Source of the DNA: Arctic95D-9 sp035967665
GTDB lineage: Bacteria; Verrucomicrobiota; Verrucomicrobiia; Verrucomicrobiales; DEV007
Length of the DNA stretch: 64,000 nt
NCBI GenBank assembly: GCA_035967665.1
Contig: JAYWLB010000041.1
Span: 62,001 to 126,000, forward strand
Direction of reading: 5' to 3'
This document shows positions 33,046-41,531 of this stretch, in pieces. The notes under the pieces were generated by a model. That model saw only the letters and a program-made list of their open reading frames with translations. It was not told the DNA's origin and made no database searches. A program made the position numbers and the translations under genes. Every line of letters starts with the position of its first letter. Positions within the stretch are counted from its first letter, which is position 1.

Positions 33046-35499
33046 TCAATCTCGTGGATACAGTAAAAAGGACTGACGTCGTTTCAAGAACTCACTGAAC
33101 TCCGGCTCCCACGATTTACGGATCGCTTTGAGGCTCTTCCCTTTCATAACCCCCTCCAGGGTTTTGCCGTGCCGTAGGAGAACGTTGCCCTTTTCCTCCA
33201 GAGTAATCGTCCCCTTGTGATGGCTGTATAGCTCTCTCATCAGGGCAATCCCCAATTCAACCGGTCGCATCGCATCACGGTCAGTTACAACGAAGCGCAC
33301 TCCGGCACAATCCTCTCCGTCATAGACGCTGGTGTCCGGCGTGAAACGGGTCGGGAGAAACCCCAGCCCCGCAAGCCCCGCTCCCTGCAGTTCACCGGCA
33401 AGACGACCATCGTGAATCCACGGAGCCCCGATATGCTCAAACGGGCTCCGTGTCCCACGCCCCACCGAGACGTTGGTAAACTCGATCAACCCCACACCGG
33501 GATAGAGCATCGCCGCCGTCAAACTGCGAATATTCGGAGAGGGATTCACCCAGGGCAGGCCGGTCTCATCGAAACGCTGAGCAGGGTTCCAACCACTCAC
33601 TTTGATCACGGTCAAATCTACATTCACGTTCCGTTCCGCATTGAACATCTGGGCGAGTTCGCCACTCGTCATCCCGTGTTGAACCGGTGTGGTGTGAAAA
33701 GCGACAAAGTCATTCCCCTCACCCGCGCGGACCGGCCCGTCAACGATGACACCTCCGATTGGATTGACGCGATCGAGAACGATGAATTTAATTCCCGCAT
33801 CTGCTGCCGCCTCCATCGCCAGCCCCATTGTCGAGATATAAGTGTAAAAGCGGCAACCGATGTCCTGAATATCGAAAACGAGCGCATCGAGCCCCGCGAG
33901 CTGACCGGGTCCGGGTTTCTTATTTTCACTCTTGTAGAGACTGTAGATCGGAAGCCCTGTCGCGGCATCAACATCGTCATCGACCGAGTCCATCTCGAGA
34001 ACCCCGCGGATTCCGTGCTCAGGGGAGAACAGCGTCTTCAACTCCACGCCCGGAGCATGCGCGAGAAGATCGATCGTGGAACGGCGCGTCCGGCTGATCC
34101 CGGTCTGATTGGTGATCAGCCCGACCTTCATTCCTTTCAGCGCGGCAAAGCCCGACTGCTCGAGAACATCGATGCCATTGAGCACCACACCCGGATCTCC
34201 CGCTGCCGCATACCCGGAGGAATCACCGCCGGCCCGGGTCGAAGACTGGGGGGCGGGAACCTCATCCGTGTAACCGACCGCCTCAGCCGCAAGCGTTCCC
34301 ACACGAATGCGCAAAGGCTTGATCGCCCCGTCCTCGGTGGGATGATTTCGATTGGCCAGCAAAATCACAAACGTATCCGAAACCGGATCGACCCAGATCG
34401 AAGTGCCCGTCCAGCCGGTGTGCCCGAATCCACTGAGAGGAAACTTCTCGCCCCGCTGATAGGAAAACGGCGACACGAGATCCCAGCCGAGTCCGCGCTG
34501 ATGCTTGAGCGCAGGCGGAAGTTGATTCGAAGTCGCCTCACGCACGGTGTGCTCAGTCAAAATGGGAACCCCGTCGTGCATTCCCTTGTTGATCAGAAAA
34601 CGGGTGAAGGTCGCGACATCTTTGGCCGTCGAGAAAACACCGGCATGACCGGCCACGCCCTCCATGCGTCGCGCCGTCGGATCGTGCACCTGCCCCCGAA
34701 TCAATCCGTAATTGGGAATATCCGTCGTCGGGGCGATACGGTGGTGACGGAACGCAGCCGGCAGATAAGTCGTCTCTGTCATCCCGAGCGGACCGTAGAA
34801 ATGATCTTCAACAAAGCTGTCGATGCGCTGTCCCGAGACGCGCCGGACGATCTCACCGAGAAGAATAAAATTCACATCGCTGTAGCGGAATCGTGTTCCG
34901 GGGCGCTCAATCAGTCCTATCATCGCGGCACGCTTTGCGCCCTCGTCATGCCCCCAGAAATCCCGCTCGCTGAGGTAAATTCCCGGGGGAAGACCGCTCT
35001 GGTGCGTCAGAAGATGGCGCACCGTGATTGTTTCCCTGTCCTCCTTCGTCACCAACTCATCTTTGGGCTGGTCGCGAATCCCGCCCTCAAGAAACTCAGG
35101 GATGTAGGTGGACACAGGAGCATCGAGACTCAGCTTCCCACGCTCCGCCAGGTAAAGAATCGCGGGAGTCGTGGCGAGCACCTTGGTGAGACTCGCGAGA
35201 TCGAAAATCGTGTCCTTCGTCATCACCTCACTGCCCGGCGAGGTGACCCGCTTTCCATAAGCGCGATGATACACCTCGCCCTGCGATTCGATCCAGAGAA
35301 CTGCGCCGGGGATCTTACCTTCTTCAATCGCGGCAAGAATTTCCTGATCAATAGCATTGAGCGCAGGCTTCTTCATTTCGGCAACAGCTTCGCCGGTTAA
35401 CACCGAAAAGGCGAGTGCACTTGAAAGCAGGTAGTTGGTAAGAAGACGTTTCAAAGAATAAAGGGCAAAACTAATCTCCCGACGAATCAGACGATTCAC
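33046..35499 (-). CDS. serine beta-lactamase-like hydrolase fused to a DUF1343 (NamZ-type) domain
   Basis: 817-residue exported fusion. The first half is a class C beta-lactamase/esterase-like serine hydrolase: SLTK motif at about 103-106, YSDVN as the second-loop Tyr motif, GHTGWTGTS as the third. The second half, from about residue 425, is DUF1343: KVGLITNQTGISRTRRSTIDLL, FSPEHGIRG, YSLYKSENKKPGPGQLAGLD, DIQDIGCRFYTYIST and DRVNPIGG. DUF1343 enzymes (NamZ) are exo-beta-N-acetylmuramidases of peptidoglycan salvage, so the pair likely processes muropeptides in the periplasm. The GTG at 35499 gives an odd N-terminus overlapping the gene before; a TTG at 35454 (KRLLTNYLLSSALAFSVL) gives a cleaner signal peptide and may be the true start. 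Confidence 0.85.
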   Translation of the reverse strand: MNRLIRREISFALYSLKRLLTNYLLSSALAFSVLTGEAVAEMKKPALNAIDQEILAAIEEGKIPGAVLWIESQGEVYHRAYGKRVTSPGSEVMTKDTIFDLASLTKVLATTPAILYLAERGKLSLDAPVSTYIPEFLEGGIRDQPKDELVTKEDRETITVRHLLTHQSGLPPGIYLSERDFWGHDEGAKRAAMIGLIERPGTRFRYSDVNFILLGEIVRRVSGQRIDSFVEDHFYGPLGMTETTYLPAAFRHHRIAPTTDIPNYGLIRGQVHDPTARRMEGVAGHAGVFSTAKDVATFTRFLINKGMHDGVPILTEHTVREATSNQLPPALKHQRGLGWDLVSPFSYQRGEKFPLSGFGHTGWTGTSIWVDPVSDTFVILLANRNHPTEDGAIKPLRIRVGTLAAEAVGYTDEVPAPQSSTRAGGDSSGYAAAGDPGVVLNGIDVLEQSGFAALKGMKVGLITNQTGISRTRRSTIDLLAHAPGVELKTLFSPEHGIRGVLEMDSVDDDVDAATGLPIYSLYKSENKKPGPGQLAGLDALVFDIQDIGCRFYTYISTMGLAMEAAADAGIKFIVLDRVNPIGGVIVDGPVRAGEGNDFVAFHTTPVQHGMTSGELAQMFNAERNVNVDLTVIKVSGWNPAQRFDETGLPWVNPSPNIRSLTAAMLYPGVGLIEFTNVSVGRGTRSPFEHIGAPWIHDGRLAGELQGAGLAGLGFLPTRFTPDTSVYDGEDCAGVRFVVTDRDAMRPVELGIALMRELYSHHKGTITLEEKGNVLLRHGKTLEGVMKGKSLKAIRKSWEPEFSEFLKRRQSFLLYPRD

Positions 35500-35686
35500 G
35501 GGGGATGAACAGGTAGATTAAAGCGCCGATAACACCCAGCACAGCAATGAGAACGACGCCGATGATGCGGTTGGTATCCGACAAGTGAGGATTTTTTATG
35601 CAATGAACAATCGCCCAAATCTGGACGGCGAGAAGACCGAGAATGACTCCTATTACGATAATTTCCTGAATTCCGGGTCCGCTCAT
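35471..35686 (-). CDS. small membrane protein with PLD-nuclease N-terminal-like domain
   Basis: 71 residues with two helices: IIVIGVILGLLAVQIWAIVHCI and IIGVVLIAVLGVIGALIYLFIP. The linker KNPHLSDTNRIIG matches the PLDc_N domain found before cardiolipin-synthase-like proteins and also as stand-alone peptides. No phospholipase domain follows. It overlaps the longest possible version of the beta-lactamase/NamZ gene by 29 bases. Function unknown. Confidence 0.75.
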   Translation of the reverse strand: MSGPGIQEIIVIGVILGLLAVQIWAIVHCIKNPHLSDTNRIIGVVLIAVLGVIGALIYLFIPRESSDSSGD

Positions 35687-35733
35687 AGTCTTGTGAATCG
35701 CTAAATTAAAAAAGCATTCCGTCTATCGAGGCC

Positions 35734-35811
35734 CAACAGGGTTGAGCCCCCGACACAACAGGGTTGAATCCATCAATCAACAGGGTCGAGTCGATGGGTT
35801 AACCCTGTTGA
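35734..35811. repeat. three 22-bp direct repeats plus an inverted copy before pabA/trpG
   Basis: caacagggttga at 35734, caacagggttga at 35756 and caacagggtcga at 35778: three copies at exactly 22-base steps. A fourth copy is inverted at 35799-35810. Copy three and the inverted copy form a hairpin with perfect 10-base arms (35777-35786 with 35802-35811) and a 15-base loop. It occupies the divergent promoter region between the PLDc_N-like gene and pabA/trpG. Two helical turns per step would put bound proteins on one face. Confidence 0.65.
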
Positions 35812-35937
35812 ATGTGACCTACTTTAGCAAGGGAATCAATGCCCATAACAATGCCATGCCACGACTCCCGGCAGGCACCTCACGAGGACGCCCCTTTCAG
35901 TTGACCGCTCTCCTTTGCGGAAATACATTCGGCGACC

Positions 35938-36501
35938 ATGCTTCTGGTCATCGATAACTACGACTCCTTCACTTATAATCTCGTCCAATACTTCGGCGAG
36001 CTCGGTGCCGAAATGGAGATTTATCGGAACGATCAGATCACGATCGAGGAAATCAGGGAGAAAAACCCCGATAAGATCTGCATTTCCCCCGGTCCGGCGA
36101 CGCCGAAAGAGGCGGGAATCAGCTGCGATGTGATTCGTGAATTCGGCGAGACCATCCCGATTTTCGGTGTTTGCCTCGGACATCAGTGCATCGGCGAAGT
36201 CTTCGGCGGCGATGTCGTTCGCGCAGACCGGCTCATGCACGGCAAAACATCACCGGTCGAACACCACAGGGACGGGCTTTTCAAAGATATCGATTCCCCT
36301 TTCGAGGCGACCCGCTATCACTCGCTGATCGTGAAACGCGACACCTTTCCCGACTGCCTTGAGATCACCGCTGAAACGGCGGAGAAAGAGATCATGGGAC
36401 TCCGTCACAAAAAGTTCCCCATCTACGGGGTCCAGTTTCACCCCGAGTCCATTTTGACGGCCTCGGGTAAAAAACTGCTGAAGAACTTTCTCGATATGTG
36501 A
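35938..36501 (+). CDS. pabA/trpG: anthranilate / 4-amino-4-deoxychorismate synthase glutaminase subunit
   Basis: Class I glutamine amidotransferase supplying ammonia to chorismate-using enzymes. IDNYDSFTYNLVQYFGELG, SPGPATPKEAG, GVCLGHQCIGEVFGG with the nucleophilic Cys, and YGVQFHPESILT with the His-Glu pair are diagnostic. 187 residues. TrpG and PabA cannot be told apart from this chain alone, and many bacteria use one for both folate and tryptophan. No trpE or pabB is adjacent. Its upstream region carries the 22-base repeats. Confidence 0.93.
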   Translation: MLLVIDNYDSFTYNLVQYFGELGAEMEIYRNDQITIEEIREKNPDKICISPGPATPKEAGISCDVIREFGETIPIFGVCLGHQCIGEVFGGDVVRADRLMHGKTSPVEHHRDGLFKDIDSPFEATRYHSLIVKRDTFPDCLEITAETAEKEIMGLRHKKFPIYGVQFHPESILTASGKKLLKNFLDM

Positions 36502-36512
36502 GTCGATTCGGC

Positions 36513-37646
36513 TCACTCGCCAAGCCGGTTCTCATACCAGACGACGTTGGAACTGCCGCGTCCCGCATTGAGCAAATCCCCGTCCCCGTCGCCATCCATG
36601 TCGACAGTGCGCAGATCGTAGGATTCCTGATCCTCGTCGAGGATGTGAGGCGTAAAATTGCCTTTTCCGTCGTTCTCATACCACATCATTTTCTTACTCT
36701 CGTAACCACAGGAAGCGCCATCGAGATCTCCATCTCCGTCGTGGTCCCACAGGGTGAGACTGTGAGGGCTCTTCAATTCGGGATCGATCTCGTGGATTTT
36801 CCAATCGGGCCCCTCAAACCAGATCACTCCGGCGCTGTGGCCCCGTGAGGCGAGAAAGTCAGCCTTGCCGTCTCCGTTCAGATCACCGGGAAGGATGTTC
36901 GTCGCGGCGAGCTGGTCGGTCGCGAGAATGACTTTCTCCCAGGGGCCCTTGACCGCCTTTTTCCCCGGATTTTTCCAGTAGGCAAACCAGTTCCCGTCTT
37001 CGAAAGGCGCGCCTTTCGCTCCCACCGCGATTTCACCGAATCCATCCCCGTCGATATCGCCGAATCCGAAATAGTGGCTCCCGCCCCGGGCCGTCTTGTC
37101 TGCAAAAACGTGCCGGTCCCATTGCTTCGCGTTTCGCGGGGTGTTGGGAATACTGAACCAGGCGATCGAATCCCCGAGAATACCGTCGGGACCGAAATTG
37201 TTGATGATAACATCGAGCTTCCCGTCATTATCAACATCGGCTTTGAGAATACAGTGAATCCCCGTGATATCGGGATCGACCTGGCGTTCCGCCCAGGCAC
37301 CGGTTCCGTCGCCGGGATTTTCGAGCCAGAAAGGATGCGCCGAAGCATTGGTCCCGATCCAGTCAGGATCTCCGTCCCCGTCGACATCGAAGGTCTCGCT
37401 GTGGATACAGGTGACATTTGCTTTCGCAAAACGCTTCAGGACAATTTCCCTCCAGTCCGGAGCAACAAAGAGAGACACTTTCCCTGAATAGCTGGCTATG
37501 ACATCCACCTTTCCATCACCGGTATAATCGGCGGCTGTCGCGGTGTTACATCGCCCGGCCTCCGTCACGGTGTGCTTGACCCAATCGGCACCATGCAGCG
37601 TGGAAATGAGCATTAATGAGAGAGCGGCAGTAGTGGGAAATTTCAT
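36513..37646 (-). CDS. exported FG-GAP/VCBS repeat protein
   Basis: Predicted secreted beta-propeller. Start set at MKFPTTAALSLMLISTLHG, a signal peptide; upstream in-frame starts add 36 unconserved residues. At least six repeats carry the calcium-binding pattern of FG-GAP blades: ADYTGDGKVDVI, FDVDGDGDPDWI, ADVDNDGKLDVI, GDIDGDGFGEIA, GDLNGDGKADFL, WDHDGDGDLDGA and VDMDGDGDGDLL. 377 residues and no enzyme domain. Such proteins bind ligands or surfaces. Convergent with pabA/trpG, 11 bases apart. Confidence 0.85.
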   Translation of the reverse strand: MKFPTTAALSLMLISTLHGADWVKHTVTEAGRCNTATAADYTGDGKVDVIASYSGKVSLFVAPDWREIVLKRFAKANVTCIHSETFDVDGDGDPDWIGTNASAHPFWLENPGDGTGAWAERQVDPDITGIHCILKADVDNDGKLDVIINNFGPDGILGDSIAWFSIPNTPRNAKQWDRHVFADKTARGGSHYFGFGDIDGDGFGEIAVGAKGAPFEDGNWFAYWKNPGKKAVKGPWEKVILATDQLAATNILPGDLNGDGKADFLASRGHSAGVIWFEGPDWKIHEIDPELKSPHSLTLWDHDGDGDLDGASCGYESKKMMWYENDGKGNFTPHILDEDQESYDLRTVDMDGDGDGDLLNAGRGSSNVVWYENRLGE

Positions 37647-37768
37647 GCGACGGGAAGATTTGCACAATTCCCCCGCTCTGTGAAGCGAAGCCTTCGTCAT
37701 CATCAGGCAATCTTTTTCCCTGCGATTTCGAGGGAAGAGTCGTAACGTTTCCAAATTCGCGTTCCCTC

Positions 37769-38647
37769 ATGAAAAAGCCTCTCATTACCGCCCTCGCGCT
37801 CATTGCCGCGATCGCTCCCGCAGAAACGAAAGCAGAGAAATCCGCTGTCTGGAGCATTTCCGATGAAGACTCGACCGTCTACCTTGCCGGTTCGATTCAC
37901 ATCCTGCGTGAAGCGGATCTGCCGATTCCGAAGATCTTCAAACAAGTCTACGATGAGTCCGAGGAGATCGTCTTCGAGATCGACATGGCGACGATGAACC
38001 AACCCGGCACTGCGATGAAAGTGCAAAAGATCGGATCCCTCCCGAAAGGCGTCACTCTCGCGGATAAACTGAAACCGGAGACCCTCGAAAAGTTTAAAGC
38101 TTATCTCGAGAAACGATCCATTCCCTACGAGGCATTTCAGAATTTCACCCCGGGAATGGCCTACCTATCGATGGCCTCACTTGAGTCACTGCGAATGGGG
38201 GCAAGGCCCGACCTCGGCCTCGAAACACAGTATTTCAACTTTGCCTCGAAAGATAAAAAGCCCAGCCGGGGCCTCGAAACGGTCGAGTTTCAGATGTCAC
38301 GATTCAACGAGTTCACCGACGACGAAATGGACGAAGCCCTTAGCAAAACACTCGATGAAATTGAGGAAATGGCAGAGTCGCTCGACGAACTGATCGCAAC
38401 CTGGAAATCCGGCGACATGAAAGAGCTCGAGGAACTCATCATGGAACAGATGGCCCCGACCCCGCGGATTAAGGAAATTCTTCTCGATCAGCGCAATCTG
38501 AACTGGATTCCCGAAATCGAAAAGAGCCTCGCTGAAAAGCACGACGTGATGTTTCTCGTCGGCGCGGCCCACCTCGTCGGCGAAGGCAGCGTGATCGATC
38601 TCTTGCGAAAAAAAGGCCTCACGGTTACCAATTTAAAAAATGAGTGA
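37769..38647 (+). CDS. TraB/GumN family exported protein
   Basis: 292 residues. The signal peptide MKKPLITALALIAAIAPA is followed by the TraB/GumN (ChaN/EreA-like, TIKI) core: SAVWSISDEDSTVYLAGSIHIL with the GSxH motif, a helical middle, and VMFLVGAAHLVGEGSV with the second GxxH. In the related TIKI proteins these residues bind a divalent metal and hydrolyse peptides, but activity is unproven in bacteria. Overlaps the glutaredoxin-like gene by 8 bases, so the two are co-translated. Confidence 0.85.
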   Translation: MKKPLITALALIAAIAPAETKAEKSAVWSISDEDSTVYLAGSIHILREADLPIPKIFKQVYDESEEIVFEIDMATMNQPGTAMKVQKIGSLPKGVTLADKLKPETLEKFKAYLEKRSIPYEAFQNFTPGMAYLSMASLESLRMGARPDLGLETQYFNFASKDKKPSRGLETVEFQMSRFNEFTDDEMDEALSKTLDEIEEMAESLDELIATWKSGDMKELEELIMEQMAPTPRIKEILLDQRNLNWIPEIEKSLAEKHDVMFLVGAAHLVGEGSVIDLLRKKGLTVTNLKNE

Positions 38648-38909
38648 TTCATCCAATCCCGAAACCCTGATCGTTTACATCAAACCCGGCTGCCCCTGGT
38701 GCGTCGATGCTGAGGCCTGGCTCAAGCGCGAAGGCTACTCCTACGAAGCCGTCGATGTCATCGCCAACCGTGATGAATTTGATAAGATGCGCAAACTCTC
38801 AGGTCAGAGCTGCGCCCCGACCCTGACATTCGGTGAACTGATGCTCGCCGACTTTGACACCGGCGAGATGGAGGCTTTCTTCAACGAGCACGGCATCACT
38901 CCGGATTGA
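38640..38909 (+). CDS. glutaredoxin-like protein
   Basis: 89-residue thioredoxin-fold protein. The active site CPWC is at 18-21 after IVYIKPG, and the cis-proline loop is SCAPTLTFG. The C-terminal end is acidic. Short size, lack of signal peptide and the CPxC motif favour a cytoplasmic glutaredoxin rather than a thioredoxin. Starts inside the end of the TraB/GumN gene (8-base overlap). Confidence 0.85.
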   Translation: MSDSSNPETLIVYIKPGCPWCVDAEAWLKREGYSYEAVDVIANRDEFDKMRKLSGQSCAPTLTFGELMLADFDTGEMEAFFNEHGITPD

Positions 38910-38986
38910 GGGGGGGAAACCTCCACGCCACTCACCACACACGCGATCGATGTGCCTCGCTGAGGCGCAGCACGTTCGGGCCGCGC

Positions 38987-39436
38987 CTAGTAGCCCTCTT
39001 CCTGCATCTTTTCGATGAGGGCGCCGAGGTGCTCGATGTAGCCGTGGACATCGACACTCATCTCTTCGGGTTCACCTTTCACTGAATAGAGCCACCCGTC
39101 GACGTAGGGTGAGCTCTTCACGATGCAGGCGTCGACCTCGAGAATGGGATTGCCCTCGACGAAATCCCCTTCCATCACACATAGGAGATCGCTCGCGGCC
39201 TTGAATCCCTCGACGTAACCGATCGATTGACCGGAGGAAACAGTGTCTCCCTTTTCCACCTCGTAACGCGCCTCGACCAGTTCACCGAGCATCCGCGTCG
39301 CGAACTTGGTGAACCCGACACGCCAGATTCCGGAATCCTCCTCATCCTGAACCATCCAGTAGTGGCTGAGCGAGTAACGGAAATGTACCGGGAGTCGTGC
39401 CGAAAAACGGGCATGCTTGTATCGTGCGTATTCCAT
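38987..39436 (-). CDS. GcvH-like lipoyl carrier protein
   Basis: 149-residue biotinyl/lipoyl-domain protein. HYWMVQDEEDSGIWRVGFTKFATRMLGELVEA and VSSGQSIGYVEGFKAASDLLCVMEGDFVEGNP follow the glycine-cleavage H-protein pattern; the lipoyl Lys is in GFKAASD. It is some 20 residues longer than typical H-proteins, with a longer C-terminus. No glycine decarboxylase or T-protein gene is nearby; it is the last gene of the lepA-lepB-synthase operon. It might be a true GcvH encoded apart from its partners or a lipoyl-relay protein. Confidence 0.75.
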   Translation of the reverse strand: MEYARYKHARFSARLPVHFRYSLSHYWMVQDEEDSGIWRVGFTKFATRMLGELVEARYEVEKGDTVSSGQSIGYVEGFKAASDLLCVMEGDFVEGNPILEVDACIVKSSPYVDGWLYSVKGEPEEMSVDVHGYIEHLGALIEKMQEEGY

Positions 39437-39450
39437 CGTCTAACAGTTTT

Positions 39451-40290
39451 CTATCCGATCAACTTGGCTCTTAAAAATTCAGCAATCATGCGTGGTTTCG
39501 AAAGGCGATACCGCTTTTCAAAAACCTGAAACCCGCCTTGTTCCATCTTTGCAAGAATCCCGGAATAGATGCGACGCATCAACTCCGCCGAACGCATCGA
39601 TTTACGGTCAACCTCCACTAGCGCGTCGACGGCCTTTTCATAATATCCCCGGGCGACTGTGGCCTCATACTCCATCAAGGCCCTGAATTTCACCGGATCC
39701 GGCGAGCGGGAGAGAAGGTCGTCCTCGCTCAATCCGAACCGCTCCAAATCATCGAGAGGCAGAAAGACCCGGCCCTCTTCGGCGTCTTCACCGACATCGC
39801 GCATGATATTCGTCCACTGCAGCGCGTAGCCAAGCTGCTCGGCATAGACTCGGGTCTCCGGCTGTGTGTATCCGAAAAGCCGGATACTAACCAAGCCTAC
39901 CGCGCTGGCGACATGATAACAGTATCGCTCCAGATCTTCTGCGGTCTCAAACCGCAGCGGGGTCAGGTCCATTTCAACCCCGTCGATGATCGATTCCAAT
40001 TCAACCGGATCGAGCTGCTGCCGCTCAAGCAACTCCACAAACTCAGTTTCAACGCCGGGCCGGACGGATGTTGCCTCACCTCGAATCAATTTCCGCCAAT
40101 GCCCCAGAGCAACCTGACGCTCTTCAATCGAAAAACCGGGATCGTCCGCGATATCATCTGCGACGCGGCAAAAGGCGTAAAACACCCGCATGTCATCCCG
40201 CTTCGCAGGGGGAAGAACCGCGAGAGCGAAAGCGAGATTTGACCCGCTTCGCTGAACAATCTCCAGAGAAGTTTCGGTAACCGCCTTCAC
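39451..40290 (-). CDS. squalene/phytoene synthase family protein (HpnD-like)
   Basis: Trans-isoprenyl diphosphate synthase joining two C15 or C20 prenyl diphosphates head to head. First Asp-rich motif FCRVADDIADDP; second NIMRDVGEDAEEGRVFLP; YCYHVASAVGLVSIRLFG between them. 279 residues. The DVGEDAEEGR form of motif two is like presqualene diphosphate synthase HpnD of hopanoid synthesis, but neither HpnC nor HpnE is present, and phytoene synthase is a serious alternative. Third gene in the lepA operon, 5 bases after lepB. Confidence 0.85.
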   Translation of the reverse strand: MKAVTETSLEIVQRSGSNLAFALAVLPPAKRDDMRVFYAFCRVADDIADDPGFSIEERQVALGHWRKLIRGEATSVRPGVETEFVELLERQQLDPVELESIIDGVEMDLTPLRFETAEDLERYCYHVASAVGLVSIRLFGYTQPETRVYAEQLGYALQWTNIMRDVGEDAEEGRVFLPLDDLERFGLSEDDLLSRSPDPVKFRALMEYEATVARGYYEKAVDALVEVDRKSMRSAELMRRIYSGILAKMEQGGFQVFEKRYRLSKPRMIAEFLRAKLIG

Positions 40291-40295
40291 ACCGA

Positions 40296-41507
40296 TTACT
40301 CGATTTTCCCAAAGTGATGTCCGAAGGGATAATAGACGAAGGCGGCGCGCCCAACGATATTTTCCTCAGGTACGGTTCCCCAGGCACGCGAATCGAGACT
40401 GTTCGCGCTGTTGTCCCCCATCGCCCAGTATTTGCGGGGAGGAAGCTCAATCTTGCGCGTTCCCTGATTGGTGTAACCGGTGTAATAGCCCTCCTGAGAC
40501 ATGACCCGCTGAAAACCCGGCTCCGTCGGAATCTCTCCGTTAATTCGAATGTTAGGCTGATCCACTTCAACGGTATCACCGGGAATTCCGATAAGGCGTT
40601 TGATGTAATGCTGGGAGCCCTGTCTCGGATCATCGAGGCGACGCTGAATCATGCCGATATTCTGCGTGTTAAATACAAAAACATCGCTGCGCTTCGGCTT
40701 CACCCAATGGTAGGCGAACTTGTTCACAACGAGCTGGTCACCGGTATCAACGAAGCCTTTTGCAATCGTCTGCCCTTTCTTAACTTCCGCTACCTTCACA
40801 TACTGAGGGTTCGGAAGCAGCTCCGTATTGAGAAGATTGAACACACGCGACTGAGTTCCCGGGGCGCTGAAAACCTGGCCCTTTTTTGTCTTCAGATAGG
40901 TTCTCGGGAAGAAGATAAAATGAGTCTTCCCGTAAAAGTGTTCGCTGTCGAGGAGGACAACATCATCCTCTTCCACAACCCAGTCGACATGACTGCGGCC
41001 ATACCAGAATTTGTCCCAGAGCAATTGGGGAAAGCCCGGCTTGCTGTAATCATCCGGCGCATTGCGCTCCGCCTTCGGATTCATTTCCTTCGTCGGATAG
41101 GAAACGATCCCGTTCAAGGTTGGCTGCATCGAGCCCGTCGGAATCTTGAATTGCTGAATGAAATAGGCCCGAATTCCCATCGCAATCACGACGGCAACAA
41201 AGATCACTTCGATATTCTCTTTGAGAGCGGAAGGCTTGTAATCCTTCACTGACTTTTTACACGTGTCAGTGAGTTCTTCAGCGAGAACCTCAAGCTCTTT
41301 GCGCTTCGCCCCGGGATTCTCGAGCGTCGTCGCAAAGGCCTCTCTTTTCTCTGCAATCTCCTCCTTTTTCCCGTCACCAATAAGATCATCATTGTAACGG
41401 AGGAATTTCTTCACCCCTTTGAGAAGTGCGAGGCCCTCTTTACGGCCTCTGGTATCGAGTGGCAGCTCGCCCAGCTCTTCTTTGTTAGGTTTCTTACTCC
41501 AAAACAT
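40296..41507 (-). CDS. lepB: signal peptidase I
   Basis: Membrane serine protease cleaving signal peptides. One membrane helix (about 97-113) precedes the catalytic Ser126 in KIPTGSMQPTL. The general base Lys303 is in HYIKRLIGIPGD, and MGDNSANSLDSRAWGTV is box E. The protein has 403 residues: a cytoplasmic N-terminal extension of about 95 residues rich in charged coiled coil, and about 175 residues between Ser and Lys against 55 in E. coli, i.e. a large periplasmic insertion. Second gene of the lepA operon, 24 bases after lepA. Confidence 0.93.
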   Translation of the reverse strand: MFWSKKPNKEELGELPLDTRGRKEGLALLKGVKKFLRYNDDLIGDGKKEEIAEKREAFATTLENPGAKRKELEVLAEELTDTCKKSVKDYKPSALKENIEVIFVAVVIAMGIRAYFIQQFKIPTGSMQPTLNGIVSYPTKEMNPKAERNAPDDYSKPGFPQLLWDKFWYGRSHVDWVVEEDDVVLLDSEHFYGKTHFIFFPRTYLKTKKGQVFSAPGTQSRVFNLLNTELLPNPQYVKVAEVKKGQTIAKGFVDTGDQLVVNKFAYHWVKPKRSDVFVFNTQNIGMIQRRLDDPRQGSQHYIKRLIGIPGDTVEVDQPNIRINGEIPTEPGFQRVMSQEGYYTGYTNQGTRKIELPPRKYWAMGDNSANSLDSRAWGTVPEENIVGRAAFVYYPFGHHFGKIE

Positions 41508-41531
41508 AATCTCTGATGTGGATTGGGAATA

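Noticed and set aside
33412..35400. 662-codon plus-strand frame opposite the beta-lactamase/NamZ fusion
   Set aside because: Arg/His/Pro-rich antisense shadow of a recognised gene; no family features.
35734..35811. CRISPR-like array from the 22-base steps
   Set aside because: The 12-base cores and 10-base gaps are far shorter than repeat-spacer units, and one copy is inverted; no cas genes.
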